Numbered from the stretch's first letter, positions 1 through 10,409 are shown. The stretch is DNA of 64,000 nt from Pseudomonas cremoricolorata DSM 17059 = NBRC 16634 (GCF_000425745.1 NZ_AUEA01000003.1:248001-312000); one strand, 5' to 3'. A program made the numbers and translations. The notes: generated by a model from the letters alone, not told the origin.

Positions 1-566
1 CGCTGCACGAGCTGTTCGCCGACCAACTCGCCAGCGCTGACCTGGTGGTGCTGAACAAGGCTGACCTGATCGACGCCGAGGGCCTGGCCAAGGTCCGCGC
101 CGAGGTGCAGGAAGAGCTGTCGCCTGCGGTGAAAGTGATCGAAGCCAGCAGCGGTCGTCTGCCGCTGGAGGTGCTGCTGGGTGTCGGCGCCGAGTCTGAG
201 GTGCACATCGATGGCCGCCGCACCCACCATGATTCGCACCACGACGAAGACGGCGAGCACGACGACCACGACCACGACGCCTTCGATTCGATTTCCCTCG
301 ACCTGCCCGAAGCGGACGAGCGTCTGCTGCTCGACGCGCTGGGCCAACTGGTGGCCGAGTTCGGCATCCTGCGTGCCAAGGGCTTCGCGGCAGTGCCGGG
401 CAAACCCATGCGCCTGCTCATCCAGGGCGTTGGCAGCCGCTTCGACAAGCACTTCGACCGCCCATGGCGCAGCGATGAAGCGCGCATCACCCGCCTGGTG
501 CTGATCGGCCAGGACCTCGACGCTGCGGTGCTCGAAGCGCGCCTGCGCCAGGCCCTGGGCGCCTGA
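1..566 (+). CDS. cobW: CobW-type GTPase / cobalt metallochaperone, 3' part
   Basis: The frame is open at the left edge, so the start lies outside the window. The visible part has the G4 guanine-specificity motif NKAD (about nt 54-65), a His/Asp-rich metal-binding linker (about nt 222-280) and the CobW C-terminal domain. G3E-family CobW proteins deliver cobalt to the aerobic cobaltochelatase during adenosylcobalamin synthesis. The stop is 3 nt before cobN, so the two are almost certainly co-transcribed. The His-rich linker is normal for the family. Any cobalamin riboswitch controlling the operon would be upstream of the window. Confidence 0.9.
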   Translation, partial: LHELFADQLASADLVVLNKADLIDAEGLAKVRAEVQEELSPAVKVIEASSGRLPLEVLLGVGAESEVHIDGRRTHHDSHHDEDGEHDDHDHDAFDSISLDLPEADERLLLDALGQLVAEFGILRAKGFAAVPGKPMRLLIQGVGSRFDKHFDRPWRSDEARITRLVLIGQDLDAAVLEARLRQALGA

Positions 567-569
567 TCG

Positions 570-3500
570 ATGCACCTGCTGCGCACCCAGCCCGGCGGCT
601 TCGTACCCGACGACAGCATCGCCGACCTCGGCCAGACCCCGGCCGAGCTGGTGATTCTGTGCAGCGGTGATTCGCACCTGGCGCTGCTGGCCGAAACCGC
701 CGAGCAGCTGCCGGCGGATTTTCCCAGCGTGCGCCTGGCCAACCCGATGCAGGTGCAGAACCACGCCTCGGTCGACCTGTACGTCGATGAGGTGCTGCGT
801 CACGCCAAAGTCATTCTGCTGTCGTTGCACGGCGGTGTTGGCTACTGGCGCTATGGAGTCGAGCAACTGGTCGAGCTGGCCGCGCGCGGGGTGCAGCTGA
901 TTCTGGTGCCCGGCGATGACCGTCCCGACCCCGAGCTGACCGACCTGGGCAGCGTGCGCGACGCCCGTGCCGAGCGGCTCTGGCACTACCTGCGCCAGGG
1001 CGGCAAGGCCAATGCGCTGAACCTGTTCAACTGCATCGCCAGCACCTGGCTGGGCCGCGACTACCCGTGGCAAGAGCCCGAACCCTTGCCGCGCACCAGC
1101 GTCTATCACCCGCGCATCGCCAATGCCGGCCTGTCCGACTGGTACGCCGACTGGCAGGTCGACTTGCCGGTGGCGCCGCTGCTGTTCTACCGCTCGCACC
1201 TGCAAGCGGCCAATACCGGCTTCATCGACCAGTTCTGCGCGCGGCTGCAGGCCGCCGGGCTCAACCCGCTGCCGATCGCCGTCGCCAGCCTGAAGGAAGC
1301 CGCGTGCCTTGAGCAGGTGCAAGCCTGGATGGACGAGGTCGAGGCCGAGGTGGTGGTCAACACCACAGGCTTTGCCCTGTCGAGCCCGGAACGCCCCAAC
1401 CTGCGCCCACTGCGCCGTGACGTGCCGGTGTTGCAGGCCATCTGCGCGCAGGATAACCAGCCGGCCTGGGAGCAGAGCGAGCAGGGCCTCGGTGCCCGCG
1501 ACCTGGCCATGCACATCGTGCTGCCGGAACTGGACGGGCGCATCATCAGCCGGCCGATCAGCTTCAAGGACCTGGCCTGGCGCAGCGAGCGTAGCCAGGC
1601 CGATGTGGTCTGCTACCGCGCGCACCCCGAGCGCATGGATTTCGTCGCCGAGCTGGCGCGGCGCTGGGTCAACCTGGCGCGCCTGCCCAACGGGCAGAAA
1701 CGCGTGGCCCTGGTGCTGGCCAACTACCCGACCCGCGACGGGCGCATCGGCAATGGCGTGGGGCTGGATACTCCGGGCGCGGCGCTGAACATTCTTCGTG
1801 CCCTGCAGCAGCAGGGCTATCCGCTTGACGCGCTGCCCGAGAGCGGCACCGCGTTGATCCAGCAGTTGCTGGGCGGCGTCACCAACGACCTTGAGCAGCT
1901 CGACCAGCGCCCCTGCGCGCAGAGCCTGAGCCTCGATGACTACCAGCGCGCCTTCGCCCAGTTGCCTGAAAGCAACCGCCAGGCCGTGCTGCAACGCTGG
2001 GGCGCGCCCGAGCACGACCCGATGTTCCGCAGTGGACGGATGATGATCGCCGGGCTGCGCTTTGGCCTGACCTTCGTCGGCATCCAGCCGGCACGCGGCT
2101 ATCAACTCGATGCCAGCGCGGTGTACCACGACCCCGACCTGGTGCCGCCGCATGGCTACCTGGCGTTCTATTTCTGGTTGCGCCATGCCTACGGCGCCGA
2201 CGCGCTGGTGCATGTGGGCAAGCACGGCAACCTGGAGTGGCTGCCTGGCAAAGGCGTGGGGCTGTCGGCGCAGTGCTGGCCGGATGCATTGCTCGGGCCG
2301 CTGCCCAATGTCTACCCATTCATCGTCAACGACCCGGGCGAGGGCGCCCAGGCCAAGCGCCGTACCCAGGCGGTGATCATCGACCACCTGATGCCGCCGC
2401 TGACCCGCGCCGAAACCTACGGCCCGCTGCGTCACCTGGAACAACTGGCCGACGAATACTACGACGCGCAACTGCTCGACCCACGCCGGGCACGTGAGCT
2501 GCAACGGGACATTCTCGAGCTGGTCAAGGCCAACCACATCGACCGGGAATTGCAGCTCGAAGGCCAGCTCGATGACGCCGCACTGTGGTTGCCGCGTCTG
2601 GACACCTACCTGTGCGACCTGAAGGAATCGCAGATCCGCGACGGCCTGCATGTGTTCGGTGAGTCGCCGCAAGGGCGTCTGCGCCGCGACACCCTGCTGG
2701 CGCTGCTGCGGGTCGAGCGCGGTGATGGCAAAGGCGCCAATGCCAGCGTGGTGCGCGCGCTGGGCAAGGCCCTGGCGCTGGGCTTCGACCCGCTCGATTG
2801 TGACCTAGGCGCGCCGTGGCAGGGCCCGCGCCCTGAGTGCCTGGGTTTATACGGGGAGGGGGCCTGGCGCACCTGTGGCGACACCCGCGAGCGTCTGGAG
2901 CAGTACGCGCTGGCGTTGATCGAACAGGCGCTGACGGGCAGTTTGCAATTGCCCGATGAAGCCGCCTGGCAGCCCCTGGCCGCGGTGTTGCGCGGCCTGG
3001 TCGAACACGTCGCGCCTGACCTTGACCGCTGCGGCGATGCCGAGTTGAACGGTTTGCTGACGGCCTTGAGCGGGCGTTTCGTGCCCGCCGGGCCGAGCGG
3101 CGCACCCAGCCGCGGGCGCCTCGACGTGCTGCCCACCGGGCGCAACTTCTACACCGTCGATGTGCGCAACTTGCCGACGCCGACCGCCTGGCGCCTGGGT
3201 TTTGCTTCGGCCAGCCTGATTCTGGAGCGTCACCTGCAAGACCATGGCGATCACCTGCGCCAGTTGGGCCTGTCGGTGTGGGGCACAGCGACCATGCGCA
3301 CCGGCGGCGACGACATCGCCCAGGCCATGGCGCTGATGGGCGTGCGCCCGGTGTGGGCCAGTGGCTCGCAGCGGGTCGATGATTTCGAGATCTTGCCGGT
3401 GAGCGTGCTCGATCGGCCGCGGGTGGATGTGACCTTGCGCGTGTCGGGCTTTTTCCGTGATGCCTTCGGCGGGCTGATTCGCTTGTTCGATGCCGCGGTG

Positions 3501-4331
3501 CAGGCGGTGGCCGCGCTCGATGAGCCAGACGACATCAACCCGCTGGCAGCGCGGGTGCGCGCCGAGCGCAGTGCCTTGCAGGCGCAGGGTGTCGAGGCCG
3601 AGCAGGCCGCGCGCCAGGCGGGTTGGCGCGTGTTCGGGGCGAAACCTGGCAGTTATGGCGCGGGGGTGCAGAACGCCATCGACGGCCGCCTGTGGCAGGA
3701 CCGCGCAGACCTCGCCGAGGTCTACCTCAACCACGGCGGTTATGCCTACGGCGCAGGTGACGAAGGCACCCCGGCGCGAGCCGAGTTCGCCCAGCGCCTG
3801 AGCCAGGTGCAGGCGGTGCTGCAGAACCAGGACAATCACGAGCACGACCTGCTTGATTCCAACGACTACTACCAGTTCCAGGGCGGCATGCTGGCTGCTG
3901 CGGAAACCTTGGCCGACGCAACCCGCGCCAGCTACCACGGTGACCACAGCCAGGCCGACCGACCGCGCATCCGCACCCTTAAAGAAGAGCTGAACCGGGT
4001 GATCCGTGCCCGCGCGCTCAACCCCAAGTGGATCGATGGCGTGAAGCGCCACGGCTACAAGGGCGCGTTCGAGCTGGCGGCAACCGTCGACAACCTTTTC
4101 GCCTTCGACGCCACCACCCACTTGATCGACGATCACCACTACCAGGGCCTGGCCGATGCCTACGTGCTCGACCCGGCCACCCGCGACTTCATGCGCGAGC
4201 ACAACCCAGACGCCCTGCGCGACCTCACCGAACGCCTGCTCGAAGCCCAGCAGCGCGGCCTGTGGGGCGAGCCGGGCGCCTACCGCGAAGCCCTCGAATC
4301 CCATTTGCTCGACGGCGAGGAAGACGCCTGA
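570..4331 (+). CDS. cobN: Cobaltochelatase large subunit CobN
   Basis: 1253 aa, the normal size for CobN. It inserts Co2+ into hydrogenobyrinate a,c-diamide with an AAA+ partner and a VWA partner. The CobN/BchH signature [15 protein letters not shown] lies near residue 548, and the C-terminal part holds the conserved [10 protein letters not shown] region typical of the superfamily. It starts 3 nt after cobW and ends 1 nt before chlI, a tight operon. The antisense frame is open over long stretches, as is usual in GC-rich DNA, but has no family features. Confidence 0.95.
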   Translation: MHLLRTQPGGFVPDDSIADLGQTPAELVILCSGDSHLALLAETAEQLPADFPSVRLANPMQVQNHASVDLYVDEVLRHAKVILLSLHGGVGYWRYGVEQLVELAARGVQLILVPGDDRPDPELTDLGSVRDARAERLWHYLRQGGKANALNLFNCIASTWLGRDYPWQEPEPLPRTSVYHPRIANAGLSDWYADWQVDLPVAPLLFYRSHLQAANTGFIDQFCARLQAAGLNPLPIAVASLKEAACLEQVQAWMDEVEAEVVVNTTGFALSSPERPNLRPLRRDVPVLQAICAQDNQPAWEQSEQGLGARDLAMHIVLPELDGRIISRPISFKDLAWRSERSQADVVCYRAHPERMDFVAELARRWVNLARLPNGQKRVALVLANYPTRDGRIGNGVGLDTPGAALNILRALQQQGYPLDALPESGTALIQQLLGGVTNDLEQLDQRPCAQSLSLDDYQRAFAQLPESNRQAVLQRWGAPEHDPMFRSGRMMIAGLRFGLTFVGIQPARGYQLDASAVYHDPDLVPPHGYLAFYFWLRHAYGADALVHVGKHGNLEWLPGKGVGLSAQCWPDALLGPLPNVYPFIVNDPGEGAQAKRRTQAVIIDHLMPPLTRAETYGPLRHLEQLADEYYDAQLLDPRRARELQRDILELVKANHIDRELQLEGQLDDAALWLPRLDTYLCDLKESQIRDGLHVFGESPQGRLRRDTLLALLRVERGDGKGANASVVRALGKALALGFDPLDCDLGAPWQGPRPECLGLYGEGAWRTCGDTRERLEQYALALIEQALTGSLQLPDEAAWQPLAAVLRGLVEHVAPDLDRCGDAELNGLLTALSGRFVPAGPSGAPSRGRLDVLPTGRNFYTVDVRNLPTPTAWRLGFASASLILERHLQDHGDHLRQLGLSVWGTATMRTGGDDIAQAMALMGVRPVWASGSQRVDDFEILPVSVLDRPRVDVTLRVSGFFRDAFGGLIRLFDAAVQAVAALDEPDDINPLAARVRAERSALQAQGVEAEQAARQAGWRVFGAKPGSYGAGVQNAIDGRLWQDRADLAEVYLNHGGYAYGAGDEGTPARAEFAQRLSQVQAVLQNQDNHEHDLLDSNDYYQFQGGMLAAAETLADATRASYHGDHSQADRPRIRTLKEELNRVIRARALNPKWIDGVKRHGYKGAFELAATVDNLFAFDATTHLIDDHHYQGLADAYVLDPATRDFMREHNPDALRDLTERLLEAQQRGLWGEPGAYREALESHLLDGEEDA

Positions 4332-4332
4332 C

Positions 4333-5337
4333 ATGACCCAACCTGTGCAATTTCCCCTGGCCGCCGTGGTCGGCGCCGATTACCTGAAGCTGGCGCTGTG
4401 CCTCACCGCCATCGACCCGCAGATCGGCGGCGTGCTCATCGAAGGCCCGCGCGGCATGGCCAAGAGCACCCTGGCCCGTGGCCTGACCGCGTTGCTCGAC
4501 GACGCCCCGTTCGTCACCCTGCCGCTGGGCGCCACTGAAGAGCGTCTGGTCGGCACGCTGGATCTGGACGCAGCGTTGGGCGAGGGCAGGGCGCAGTTCT
4601 CGCCCGGCGTGTTGGCCCAGGCCGATGGCGGCGTGCTGTATGTCGATGAGGTCAACCTGCTGCCTGACGCTTTGGTGGACTTGCTGCTGGATGTCGCCGC
4701 CAGCGGGGTGAACCGCGTGGAACGTGACGGTATCTCCCATCAGCACGCGGCGCGCTTCGTGCTGATCGGCACCATGAACCCGGAGGAAGGCGAGCTGCGC
4801 CCGCAATTGCTCGACCGCTTTGGCCTGAACGTGCTGCTCGATGGCCTGCCTGCCCCCGAGGCGCGTCAGCAGATCATCCGCCGGCGACTGGCCTTCGATG
4901 CCGATCCGCAGGGCTTCATCGGCCAGTGGCAGCCGGCCCAGCTGGCCCTGCGCGAGCGCTGCCAGGCGGCGCGCGCGGCGCTGGGCACGATACCTCTGGA
5001 TGACGCAGCGCTGGAGAGCATTACCGCGCAGTGCTTCGCTGCTGGGGTCGACGGCATGCGCGCAGACCTGGTCTGGCTGCGCGCCGCCCGTGCCCACGCC
5101 GCCTGGCGCGGTGCGCGGCACATCGAGTTGGAAGATATCGATGCGGTGGCCGAGTTCGCCTTGCGCCATCGTCGCCGTGAGCCTGCACAGGAGCCTGCGC
5201 CGCCCACACCACCGCAGGGCGGTGCGCAACGCCCCGACAACCAGCAACGTGCAGCCGGCGACTGGGGCGCCCTGCCGCCACAGGCGGTAACCAGTGGCGA
5301 GCGGCGCGAGGTGCCGAACTGGGCAAAAAAGCCCTGA
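4333..5337 (+). CDS. chlI: ChlI/CobS-type AAA+ chelatase ATPase (zero-frame product)
   Basis: 334 aa from the ATG one base after the cobN stop; the longer frame upstream overlaps cobN and is not real. Walker [10 protein letters not shown] is near residues 38-46, Walker [11 protein letters not shown] near 101-110 and sensor GTMNPEEG near 146, the Mg-chelatase ATPase pattern. The last codons before the stop contain A-AAA-AAG (5325-5331) in frame, and the VWA gene continues in the -1 frame directly after it. A 557-aa ChlI-ChlD fusion by -1 frameshifting is therefore likely alongside this short product (see findings). Together the products would supply the AAA+ and VWA partners of CobN. Confidence 0.9.
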   Translation: MTQPVQFPLAAVVGADYLKLALCLTAIDPQIGGVLIEGPRGMAKSTLARGLTALLDDAPFVTLPLGATEERLVGTLDLDAALGEGRAQFSPGVLAQADGGVLYVDEVNLLPDALVDLLLDVAASGVNRVERDGISHQHAARFVLIGTMNPEEGELRPQLLDRFGLNVLLDGLPAPEARQQIIRRRLAFDADPQGFIGQWQPAQLALRERCQAARAALGTIPLDDAALESITAQCFAAGVDGMRADLVWLRAARAHAAWRGARHIELEDIDAVAEFALRHRRREPAQEPAPPTPPQGGAQRPDNQQRAAGDWGALPPQAVTSGERREVPNWAKKP

Positions 5338-5371
5338 GCATCCCCCAGCCGGCAGCTTCGGTGGTGGATGC
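5308..5371 (+). promoter_or_regulatory. Programmed -1 frameshift cassette in chlI/chlD
   Basis: Three elements have the classic spacing. A Shine-Dalgarno-like GAGGTG lies at 5308-5313. The heptamer A-AAA-AAG lies at 5325-5331, in the chlI frame, 11 nt later. Six nt further a stem-loop starts: GCATCC (5338-5343) pairs with GGATGC (5366-5371), then CCA (5345-5347) with TGG (5362-5364) across a C-T mismatch, then CCG (5349-5351) with CGG (5359-5361). This is the dnaX-like layout. Slippage by -1 avoids the stop at 5335 and enters the VWA frame. Confidence 0.8.
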
Positions 5372-6005
5372 CAGGCCCGGTGATGGACGACGCCCTGGCG
5401 CCAGCCGTGGCCGCGCCCAGTCCAGCGCCAGCGGACGCGTGGCATGGTTGCCGACGCTGCTCAAGGGCCGCCCGCGCGTGCGCGGCGATGTGTGCTGGCA
5501 ACAGCGCCGCGGGCAGGCGCCGGAGCTGTGGCTGGTGATCGTCGATGCGTCCGCCTCGACCCGCCGTCACGGCGCGCTGGCAAACTGCAAAGGCGTGCTG
5601 GCCGAGTTGTTCGACCAGGCCTATCGACGTCGCGCGCGTCTGGCGCTGCTCACCGCCAGCGGGCGTACCCCGCAATGGCAGCGTCACGGCCTGAAAGCCT
5701 CGACGGCGTTGCAACCTTGGTTGCAGCAGTTGGGTGCGGGCGGCGGCACGCCGTTGCTGGCTGCACTCGCCGAGGCGCGGCAATGGCTGCTGCGCCGCGC
5801 CAAACAGCATCCGCACGAATTGCAACGTTGCCTCGTATTCACCGACGGTCGCCTGCAACGCTGGCAGGCCCTGGCACCGCTGCCTTGTGCCAGCGTACTG
5901 GTGGACATGGAGCGCACCCCGGTACGCCTGGGTCGCGCCCAGCAGCTCGCCGAGCAACTGCATGCCCAGTACTGGCACCTCGACGCACTCAGCCCTCGGC
6001 GCTAG
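5331..6005 (+). CDS. chlD: ChlD-like VWA domain of cobaltochelatase (-1 frame, probably made by frameshift)
   Basis: This frame is open from within the chlI tail and encodes a von Willebrand A domain with the MIDAS motif DASAS (about nt 5545-5559). An independent GTG exists at 5361, but I see no convincing ribosome site for it. The residues between 5331 and 5361 read as a natural Pro/Ala linker, which favours entry by -1 slippage from chlI. The VWA domain is expected to bridge the AAA+ ring and CobN. If translated alone from 5361 it is 214 aa; as a fusion it adds 224 aa to chlI. Confidence 0.8.
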   Translation, partial: ALSIPQPAASVVDARPGDGRRPGASRGRAQSSASGRVAWLPTLLKGRPRVRGDVCWQQRRGQAPELWLVIVDASASTRRHGALANCKGVLAELFDQAYRRRARLALLTASGRTPQWQRHGLKASTALQPWLQQLGAGGGTPLLAALAEARQWLLRRAKQHPHELQRCLVFTDGRLQRWQALAPLPCASVLVDMERTPVRLGRAQQLAEQLHAQYWHLDALSPRR

Positions 6006-6093
6006 CCGCGCCCGCAGGCGGCATGGCGGCGTGCGCCGAGAAGCCGTACCCTGCAGCGCTGATGCGCATTTCCCACCCACTCTGGAGCCTGCC

Positions 6094-6525
6094 ATGCAAG
6101 GCACACCGCGCAAGATCGTCCAGGCCATTCTCTACGAGGCGATCGCCGTCGCCTGCGTCGCTCCGGCGCTGGCCTGGCTGTTCGATGCCGGCATGGCCCA
6201 ATCCACGGCACTCTCCTTGATCATGTCCGGCGTGGCCCTGAGCTGGAACATGGCCTTCAACTGGGCCTTCGAACGCTGGGAGTCCAGCCGCCAGCAACGC
6301 CGCCGCACGCTCTGGCGGCGCTTTCTCCACGCCCTGGGTTTCGAAGGCGGCCTGGTGCTGTTGCTGCTGCCGCTGGTGGCCTATTGGCTGAGCATCAGCC
6401 TGTGGCAGGCCCTGCTGACGAACCTGGCACTGTTCGTCTTCTTCTTCGTCTATGCCTTCGTGTTTCAGTGGGCTTTCGACAAGGTTTTCGACGTGCCGTT
6501 GTCGGCGCAGCAGGTGGAGGGGTGA
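6094..6525 (+). CDS. PACE-family biocide/multidrug efflux transporter
   Basis: 143 aa. The ATG at 6094 gives the canonical start; the frame upstream is an overlap artefact. The protein has four hydrophobic segments arranged as two tandem bacterial transmembrane pair repeats, with FNWAFERWE and FQWAFDKVFD at the ends of the repeats. Length and motifs fit proteobacterial antimicrobial compound efflux (PACE) proteins such as AceI, inner-membrane exporters of cationic biocides and short diamines. It is 88 nt after the VWA gene and is probably a separate unit. The substrate cannot be told from sequence. Confidence 0.85.
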   Translation: MQGTPRKIVQAILYEAIAVACVAPALAWLFDAGMAQSTALSLIMSGVALSWNMAFNWAFERWESSRQQRRRTLWRRFLHALGFEGGLVLLLLPLVAYWLSISLWQALLTNLALFVFFFVYAFVFQWAFDKVFDVPLSAQQVEG

Positions 6526-6558
6526 GGGCACGCGCTCTGTGCTGGCGCATGCCCTTGC

Positions 6559-7071
6559 TCATCGACGAACGCGCGCCATCGTCAGCGCATCGGTATACGC
6601 ACCATCACGAATGGCGTAGTCACGCAACTGACCTTCCACTTCGAAATCGAACTTTCGATACAGCGCGATAGCCGCTGCGTTATCGGCGAACACCGTCAGT
6701 TCCACCCGACGTAGATTCATCCAGTCATCGGCAACCGCCAGTGCCGCCTGCATCAGGCGAGTCCCGATGCCGCGCCCGTGCCAACTCGAACCCACCCCCA
6801 TGCCAATACTGCCGACATGCGACTGACGAATGCGCGAGCTTTGTTCCAGAGTAATAGCGCCAACCACTTGGCCCTCATGCACCGCCACCAGCGGCAAGCG
6901 ACGCTCGGAACTCATCTCCAGGCGCTTGCGCCACACCTCCACGGATTGATAAGGCATCTGCAGCACTTGCCGGCACACGGCAGGCTCCTGATACAGCGCA
7001 TTGACTGCCTCAAGGTGGACTTCGCTGAGACGGGTGATTACCAAGTCGATGTCACGGGTGGGGCGCGGCAT
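6559..7071 (-). CDS. GNAT N-acetyltransferase
   Basis: 170 aa. The acetyl-CoA loop is seen as HGRGIGTRLMQAAL (about residues 98-111), preceded by the beta-4 strand and followed by RRVELTVFADNAAAIALYRK, the typical motif B. Likely a cytosolic N-acetyltransferase of the RimI/YhhY-like type. The substrate is unknown. It is convergent with the PACE gene and stands alone. Confidence 0.8.
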   Translation of the reverse strand: MPRPTRDIDLVITRLSEVHLEAVNALYQEPAVCRQVLQMPYQSVEVWRKRLEMSSERRLPLVAVHEGQVVGAITLEQSSRIRQSHVGSIGMGVGSSWHGRGIGTRLMQAALAVADDWMNLRRVELTVFADNAAAIALYRKFDFEVEGQLRDYAIRDGAYTDALTMARVRR

Positions 7072-7208
7072 TTCAATCCTCCATTGATGAGTTGCGCTGG
7101 AGGACAGTACCAGAGGGTGCAGACACCGCCTATCAAGGGTTAGCGAATCAGCAGTTGGGGCGTGATTGAAAGATGCCTGTTCGGCATGTGCGAACTTGTC
7201 AGGTCAAT

Positions 7209-7238
7209 GTGCTGGCGACTTGAGCGCCGCCAGCGCAC
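7209..7238 (-). terminator. Hairpin downstream of the SDR gene
   Basis: GTGCTGGCG (7209-7217) pairs with CGCCAGCGCAC (about 7228-7238) with a two-base bulge, 19 bases after the SDR stop. No T-run follows on the minus strand, so it may be only an mRNA-end hairpin. Confidence 0.35.
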
Positions 7239-7256
7239 GTTGAGCTGTTCAATCCT

Positions 7257-8114
7257 TTACAAAATCGGCTTACCCCCAGTCACCGCGTACCGTGAGCCGG
7301 AGATATAACTGGCCTCATCCGAGCCCAACAGCACATAGATCGGCGCCACTTCCACCGGCTGGCCGGGCCGGCCCATGGGGTAGGCGGAACCGAAGTTCTT
7401 CACCGCTTCATCGGGCATGGTCGCGGGAATCAACGGGGTCCAGATCGGGCCGGGAGCGACGCTGTTGACGCGGATGCCTTTGTCGCCCAGCAACTGGGCA
7501 AGACCTGCGGTGAAGTTGGCAATCGCCCCTTTGGTGGTGGCATACGCGAGCAACTGCGGCGAAGGATCGTCGGAGTTGACCGAGCTGGTATTGATGATCG
7601 AGCTGCCTTTGGGCATCGACGGCAGGGCGCGTTGGCAGATACGGAAGATCGCAGTGATGTTGACGTCGAAGGTCATCAGCCACTCATCGTCGCTGATCTC
7701 ATCGAAGTTCTGGTGCGCCATCTGGAACGCGGCGTTGTTGACCAGGATGTCGATACGGCCGAATTCGGCGACGGTCTTGTCGACGATGTCGTAGCAGTGC
7801 TGCTTGTGCGCCAGGTCACCCGGCAGCAGCAGGCACTGACGCCCGGCAGCCTCGACCCAGCGCGCGGTTTCCTGGGCATCCTCATGTTCATCGAGGTAGG
7901 CGATGGCCACATCGGCGCCCTCACGGGCGTAGGCGATCGCCACGGCACGGCCGATGCCGCTGTCTGCACCGGTAATCAGGGCAATCTTGCCTTGCAGACG
8001 GCCATGGCCGGTATAGGACTGCTCGCCGCAGTCAGGGTAGGGCTCCATCTTGCGCTGCGAGCCTGGCACGCTCTGCGGTTGCGACGGGAAGGGCGGTTTC
8101 GGGTACTCGCGCAT
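7257..8114 (-). CDS. SDR-family oxidoreductase (YghA-like)
   Basis: 285 aa from the ATG at 8114, which has AGGAG about 8 nt upstream; the longer frame to 8192 lacks this. The Rossmann motif TGADSGIGRA, the NNAA motif, the Ser of NTSSVNS and the catalytic YATTK are all present, so it should be an active classical SDR. The N-terminal extension rich in Pro/Gln (PPFPSQPQSVPGSQ) is typical of the YghA/YhdF stress-associated branch. The substrate is unknown. It follows the DUF1543 gene on the same strand with about 105 nt between. Confidence 0.85.
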   Translation of the reverse strand: MREYPKPPFPSQPQSVPGSQRKMEPYPDCGEQSYTGHGRLQGKIALITGADSGIGRAVAIAYAREGADVAIAYLDEHEDAQETARWVEAAGRQCLLLPGDLAHKQHCYDIVDKTVAEFGRIDILVNNAAFQMAHQNFDEISDDEWLMTFDVNITAIFRICQRALPSMPKGSSIINTSSVNSDDPSPQLLAYATTKGAIANFTAGLAQLLGDKGIRVNSVAPGPIWTPLIPATMPDEAVKNFGSAYPMGRPGQPVEVAPIYVLLGSDEASYISGSRYAVTGGKPIL

Positions 8115-8220
8115 GGTCTGGCTCCTGCAGTTTGGATGCGTTGATACCTGTTCGAAGAGCCTCGCCAGCGAGTGTTGGAGTGGATGCGCCACTTAGGCGA
8201 CGGACGGCAATCGGCCGCGA

Positions 8221-8712
8221 TCAGATCAGCAGGTAGTCGCTGCGCTGCACGATGCCGCCATGCTCGCCCTCGAGTAGGTGCACATAGCGCCCGTCGATGC
8301 GATCGACCGGCAGGCAATCATCGACATCGATGACCGCATCGGTATGTGGCTTGAGCCAGCCACGAACCATGCGTTGACGCCCGATACGCTTGGCCTCGGC
8401 CTTGTCTGCCGCGACCACCAGCAGATAGCGATGCGCCTCGCCAAACACCCCACGCTCATAGCCGCCCAGGTTGAGAAAGAACAGCCGCGGCGCACCTGGG
8501 GCCGGGCAGGCGTCACTGAACTCGATCCGATAGCCCTCGACGCCCGACACTTCCAGCCATGAATCGATGTGCAAGCCCTTGGCACTGCCGAACCAGCCGG
8601 CACGCAGTTGCGGGTAGGTGTGTTCCAGCGAATCGGCCTGGGCGAACAGCACGTCGTGAACTTCGATACTGGCGCGCGGATGGCGGCCGCCGAGCATGAT
8701 GATGAAAAGCAT
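8221..8712 (-). CDS. DUF1543 domain protein
   Basis: 163 aa starting MLFIIMLGG; the pattern HPRASIEVHDV and the repeated DxL/Y segments fit DUF1543. Cytosolic, no signal peptide. Function unknown in the family. It lies upstream of and on the same strand as the SDR, so the two might be co-transcribed. Confidence 0.75.
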   Translation of the reverse strand: MLFIIMLGGRHPRASIEVHDVLFAQADSLEHTYPQLRAGWFGSAKGLHIDSWLEVSGVEGYRIEFSDACPAPGAPRLFFLNLGGYERGVFGEAHRYLLVVAADKAEAKRIGRQRMVRGWLKPHTDAVIDVDDCLPVDRIDGRYVHLLEGEHGGIVQRSDYLLI

Positions 8713-8811
8713 GAGGGGCTCCGTTGGGGCGGGGCTGGCCAGTTTCCTCGGGCAAGCGAAAGGCTATCCGAACCGGCGAAAAGGGTACGTGTTGCCCAGG
8801 ACATCCAGGAA

Positions 8812-9138
8812 TCAGAAGGATGAAGCGATCGCCTGGGCAAGCTGCATGTCGTTCATCAAAGGTGGTTTATAGCTCGAACGATAGCGCCGAGAAGCCTGTT
8901 CGAACTGCGCGCCACGTATCTCACCGTCCGAGCCGATGAACGCCAAGGCATCTGGCTTGGCTGTTCTGAGTTGCTGTTGCCAGTCGTCCGTCATACCCGT
9001 GGACCATGCCGAGGACAGAAACGGCCCGAATGTGGTGTACAGCGTCAACTTATCGGAGGGCTTGGCATTTTCATTGGCAATTACAGGGGTGCCAGCCAGC
9101 ACCATTGCAGTGATCGCCAGCATCTTCCATGGATTCAT
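8812..9138 (-). CDS. DUF2388 secreted small protein
   Basis: 108 aa. A cleavable signal peptide (hydrophobic residues about 5-20, cleavage near VIA-NE) is followed by the DUF2388 core including FIGSDGEIRGAQFEQA. DUF2388 proteins are common in Pseudomonas, often in several copies, and have no known function. The mature protein is presumably periplasmic. Confidence 0.8.
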   Translation of the reverse strand: MNPWKMLAITAMVLAGTPVIANENAKPSDKLTLYTTFGPFLSSAWSTGMTDDWQQQLRTAKPDALAFIGSDGEIRGAQFEQASRRYRSSYKPPLMNDMQLAQAIASSF

Positions 9139-9252
9139 CGTGGGTTGCTTTCATTGTGGCCAGAGGGCGCCACGATAGCAGAGTCAGCTTCCCGTAGAAC
9201 GCAAAAGCCGGGCGCTGGGGGTGTTGTGGCCTGGGGCGTTGGAATAACTGGT

Positions 9253-9269
9253 GTCGTCTGTTCGACGAC
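9253..9269. terminator. Small perfect hairpin
   Basis: GTCGTC (9253-9258) and GACGAC (9264-9269) form a 6-bp stem with a 5-nt loop, just past the LysR stop on the minus strand. There is no T-run, so the terminator role is weakly supported. Confidence 0.35.
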
Positions 9270-9285
9270 TTAACGGTTAGCACGA

Positions 9286-10200
9286 TCAGAGGCTATCCGG
9301 ATCCCCAAAAAACATCTGAATCCGCGATCGCAACCAACGCTCCCCCGGGTCGTTGTCCTGCGCCCCGCGCCAGGCCATGTGCAGTTCGAAGCTTTGCAGG
9401 GGCAGGGGTGGGTCTTCGGCGCGCAGGCCGCCGGCGGCGGTGAGGGCTTCGGCGGTGTAGTCGGGGACGGTGGCGATGATGTCGGTGCCCGACAGCAGGC
9501 TGCCCAGGCCGTTGAACTGGGGAACGGCGAGCACCACGTGGCGGGTGCGCCCGAGTTCGGCGAGGGCGTCGTCGATGAAGCCTGAGAGGTCGCCGGCGAA
9601 CGACACCAGGGCGTGGGGGCGTTTGCAGAAGTCGTCGAGGCTGATGGCGCCGGGGATGCTGTCGGCGCGCAGCAGTTTGGCGGTGCTGCGCCGGAGCAGT
9701 TTGCGCTTGGCGTTGGCTGGCAGGTCGCTGGTATAGCTCACGCCCACGGAGATCTCGCCGGACGACAGCAGCGTTGGCATCAGCAGGTAGTTGACCCTGC
9801 GCACCACCAGCACGATGCCCGGTGCTTCGGCGCGGATGCGCTTGAGCAGTTGCGGCAGCAGGGCGAATTCGGCGTCGTCCGACAGGCCGATGCGAAACAC
9901 TGCGGTGCTGGTGGCCGGGTCGAACTCGGCGGCGCGGCTGACGGCGGTGGAAATCGAATCCAGCGCCGGCGAGAGCAGGGCGAAGATTTCCTGGGCACGG
10001 GTCGAGGGTTCCATGCTGCGCCCGGTGCGCACGAACAGCGGGTCGTCGAACAGGTTGCGCAAGCGCGCCAGCGCGGCGCTGATGGCCGGCTGGCCGAGAA
10101 ACAGTTTTTCCGCGGCACGGGTGACGCTGCGTTCATGCATCAGGGTTTCGAACACGATCAGCAGGTTGAGGTCTACACGGCGCAGGTCGTTGCGGTTCAT
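9286..10200 (-). CDS. LysR-family transcriptional regulator
   Basis: 304 aa. The N-terminal winged helix-turn-helix contains RSVTRAAEKLFLGQPAISAA (about residues 25-44), followed by a LysR substrate-binding domain. It is divergent from the alcohol dehydrogenase-like gene at 10410 across a 209-nt gap, the standard arrangement for a LysR protein and its target. The effector is unknown. Confidence 0.88.
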   Translation of the reverse strand: MNRNDLRRVDLNLLIVFETLMHERSVTRAAEKLFLGQPAISAALARLRNLFDDPLFVRTGRSMEPSTRAQEIFALLSPALDSISTAVSRAAEFDPATSTAVFRIGLSDDAEFALLPQLLKRIRAEAPGIVLVVRRVNYLLMPTLLSSGEISVGVSYTSDLPANAKRKLLRRSTAKLLRADSIPGAISLDDFCKRPHALVSFAGDLSGFIDDALAELGRTRHVVLAVPQFNGLGSLLSGTDIIATVPDYTAEALTAAGGLRAEDPPLPLQSFELHMAWRGAQDNDPGERWLRSRIQMFFGDPDSL

Positions 10201-10352
10201 CGAAAAGGGCCTATTGCCTGGGGCTGGGGCAGGGTGAATCTTAAGGGCAAAGGCTGTTACCCTGCACCGTTTTCCAGCCCGGGCACCGACAATGCCAGGC
10301 GAATCAATCGATGACAGGCATGTCGACTATTAATGGCCACTGATGGCCGCAA

Positions 10353-10362
10353 GGCTTAAGCC
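10353..10362. promoter_or_regulatory. Palindrome in the LysR/oxidoreductase divergent promoter
   Basis: GGCTTAAGCC is a perfect 10-bp palindrome 48 nt before the oxidoreductase start, in the shared intergenic region. It is a candidate operator, not proven. Confidence 0.3.
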
Positions 10363-10409
10363 CGGATAAAGTCCGTGGTCATACGAGATTCACAAAGGTG
10401 AGGTAGGCG

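Noticed and set aside
2847..4334. 495-codon minus-strand frame inside cobN
   Set aside because: Antisense shadow of a complete conserved CobN.
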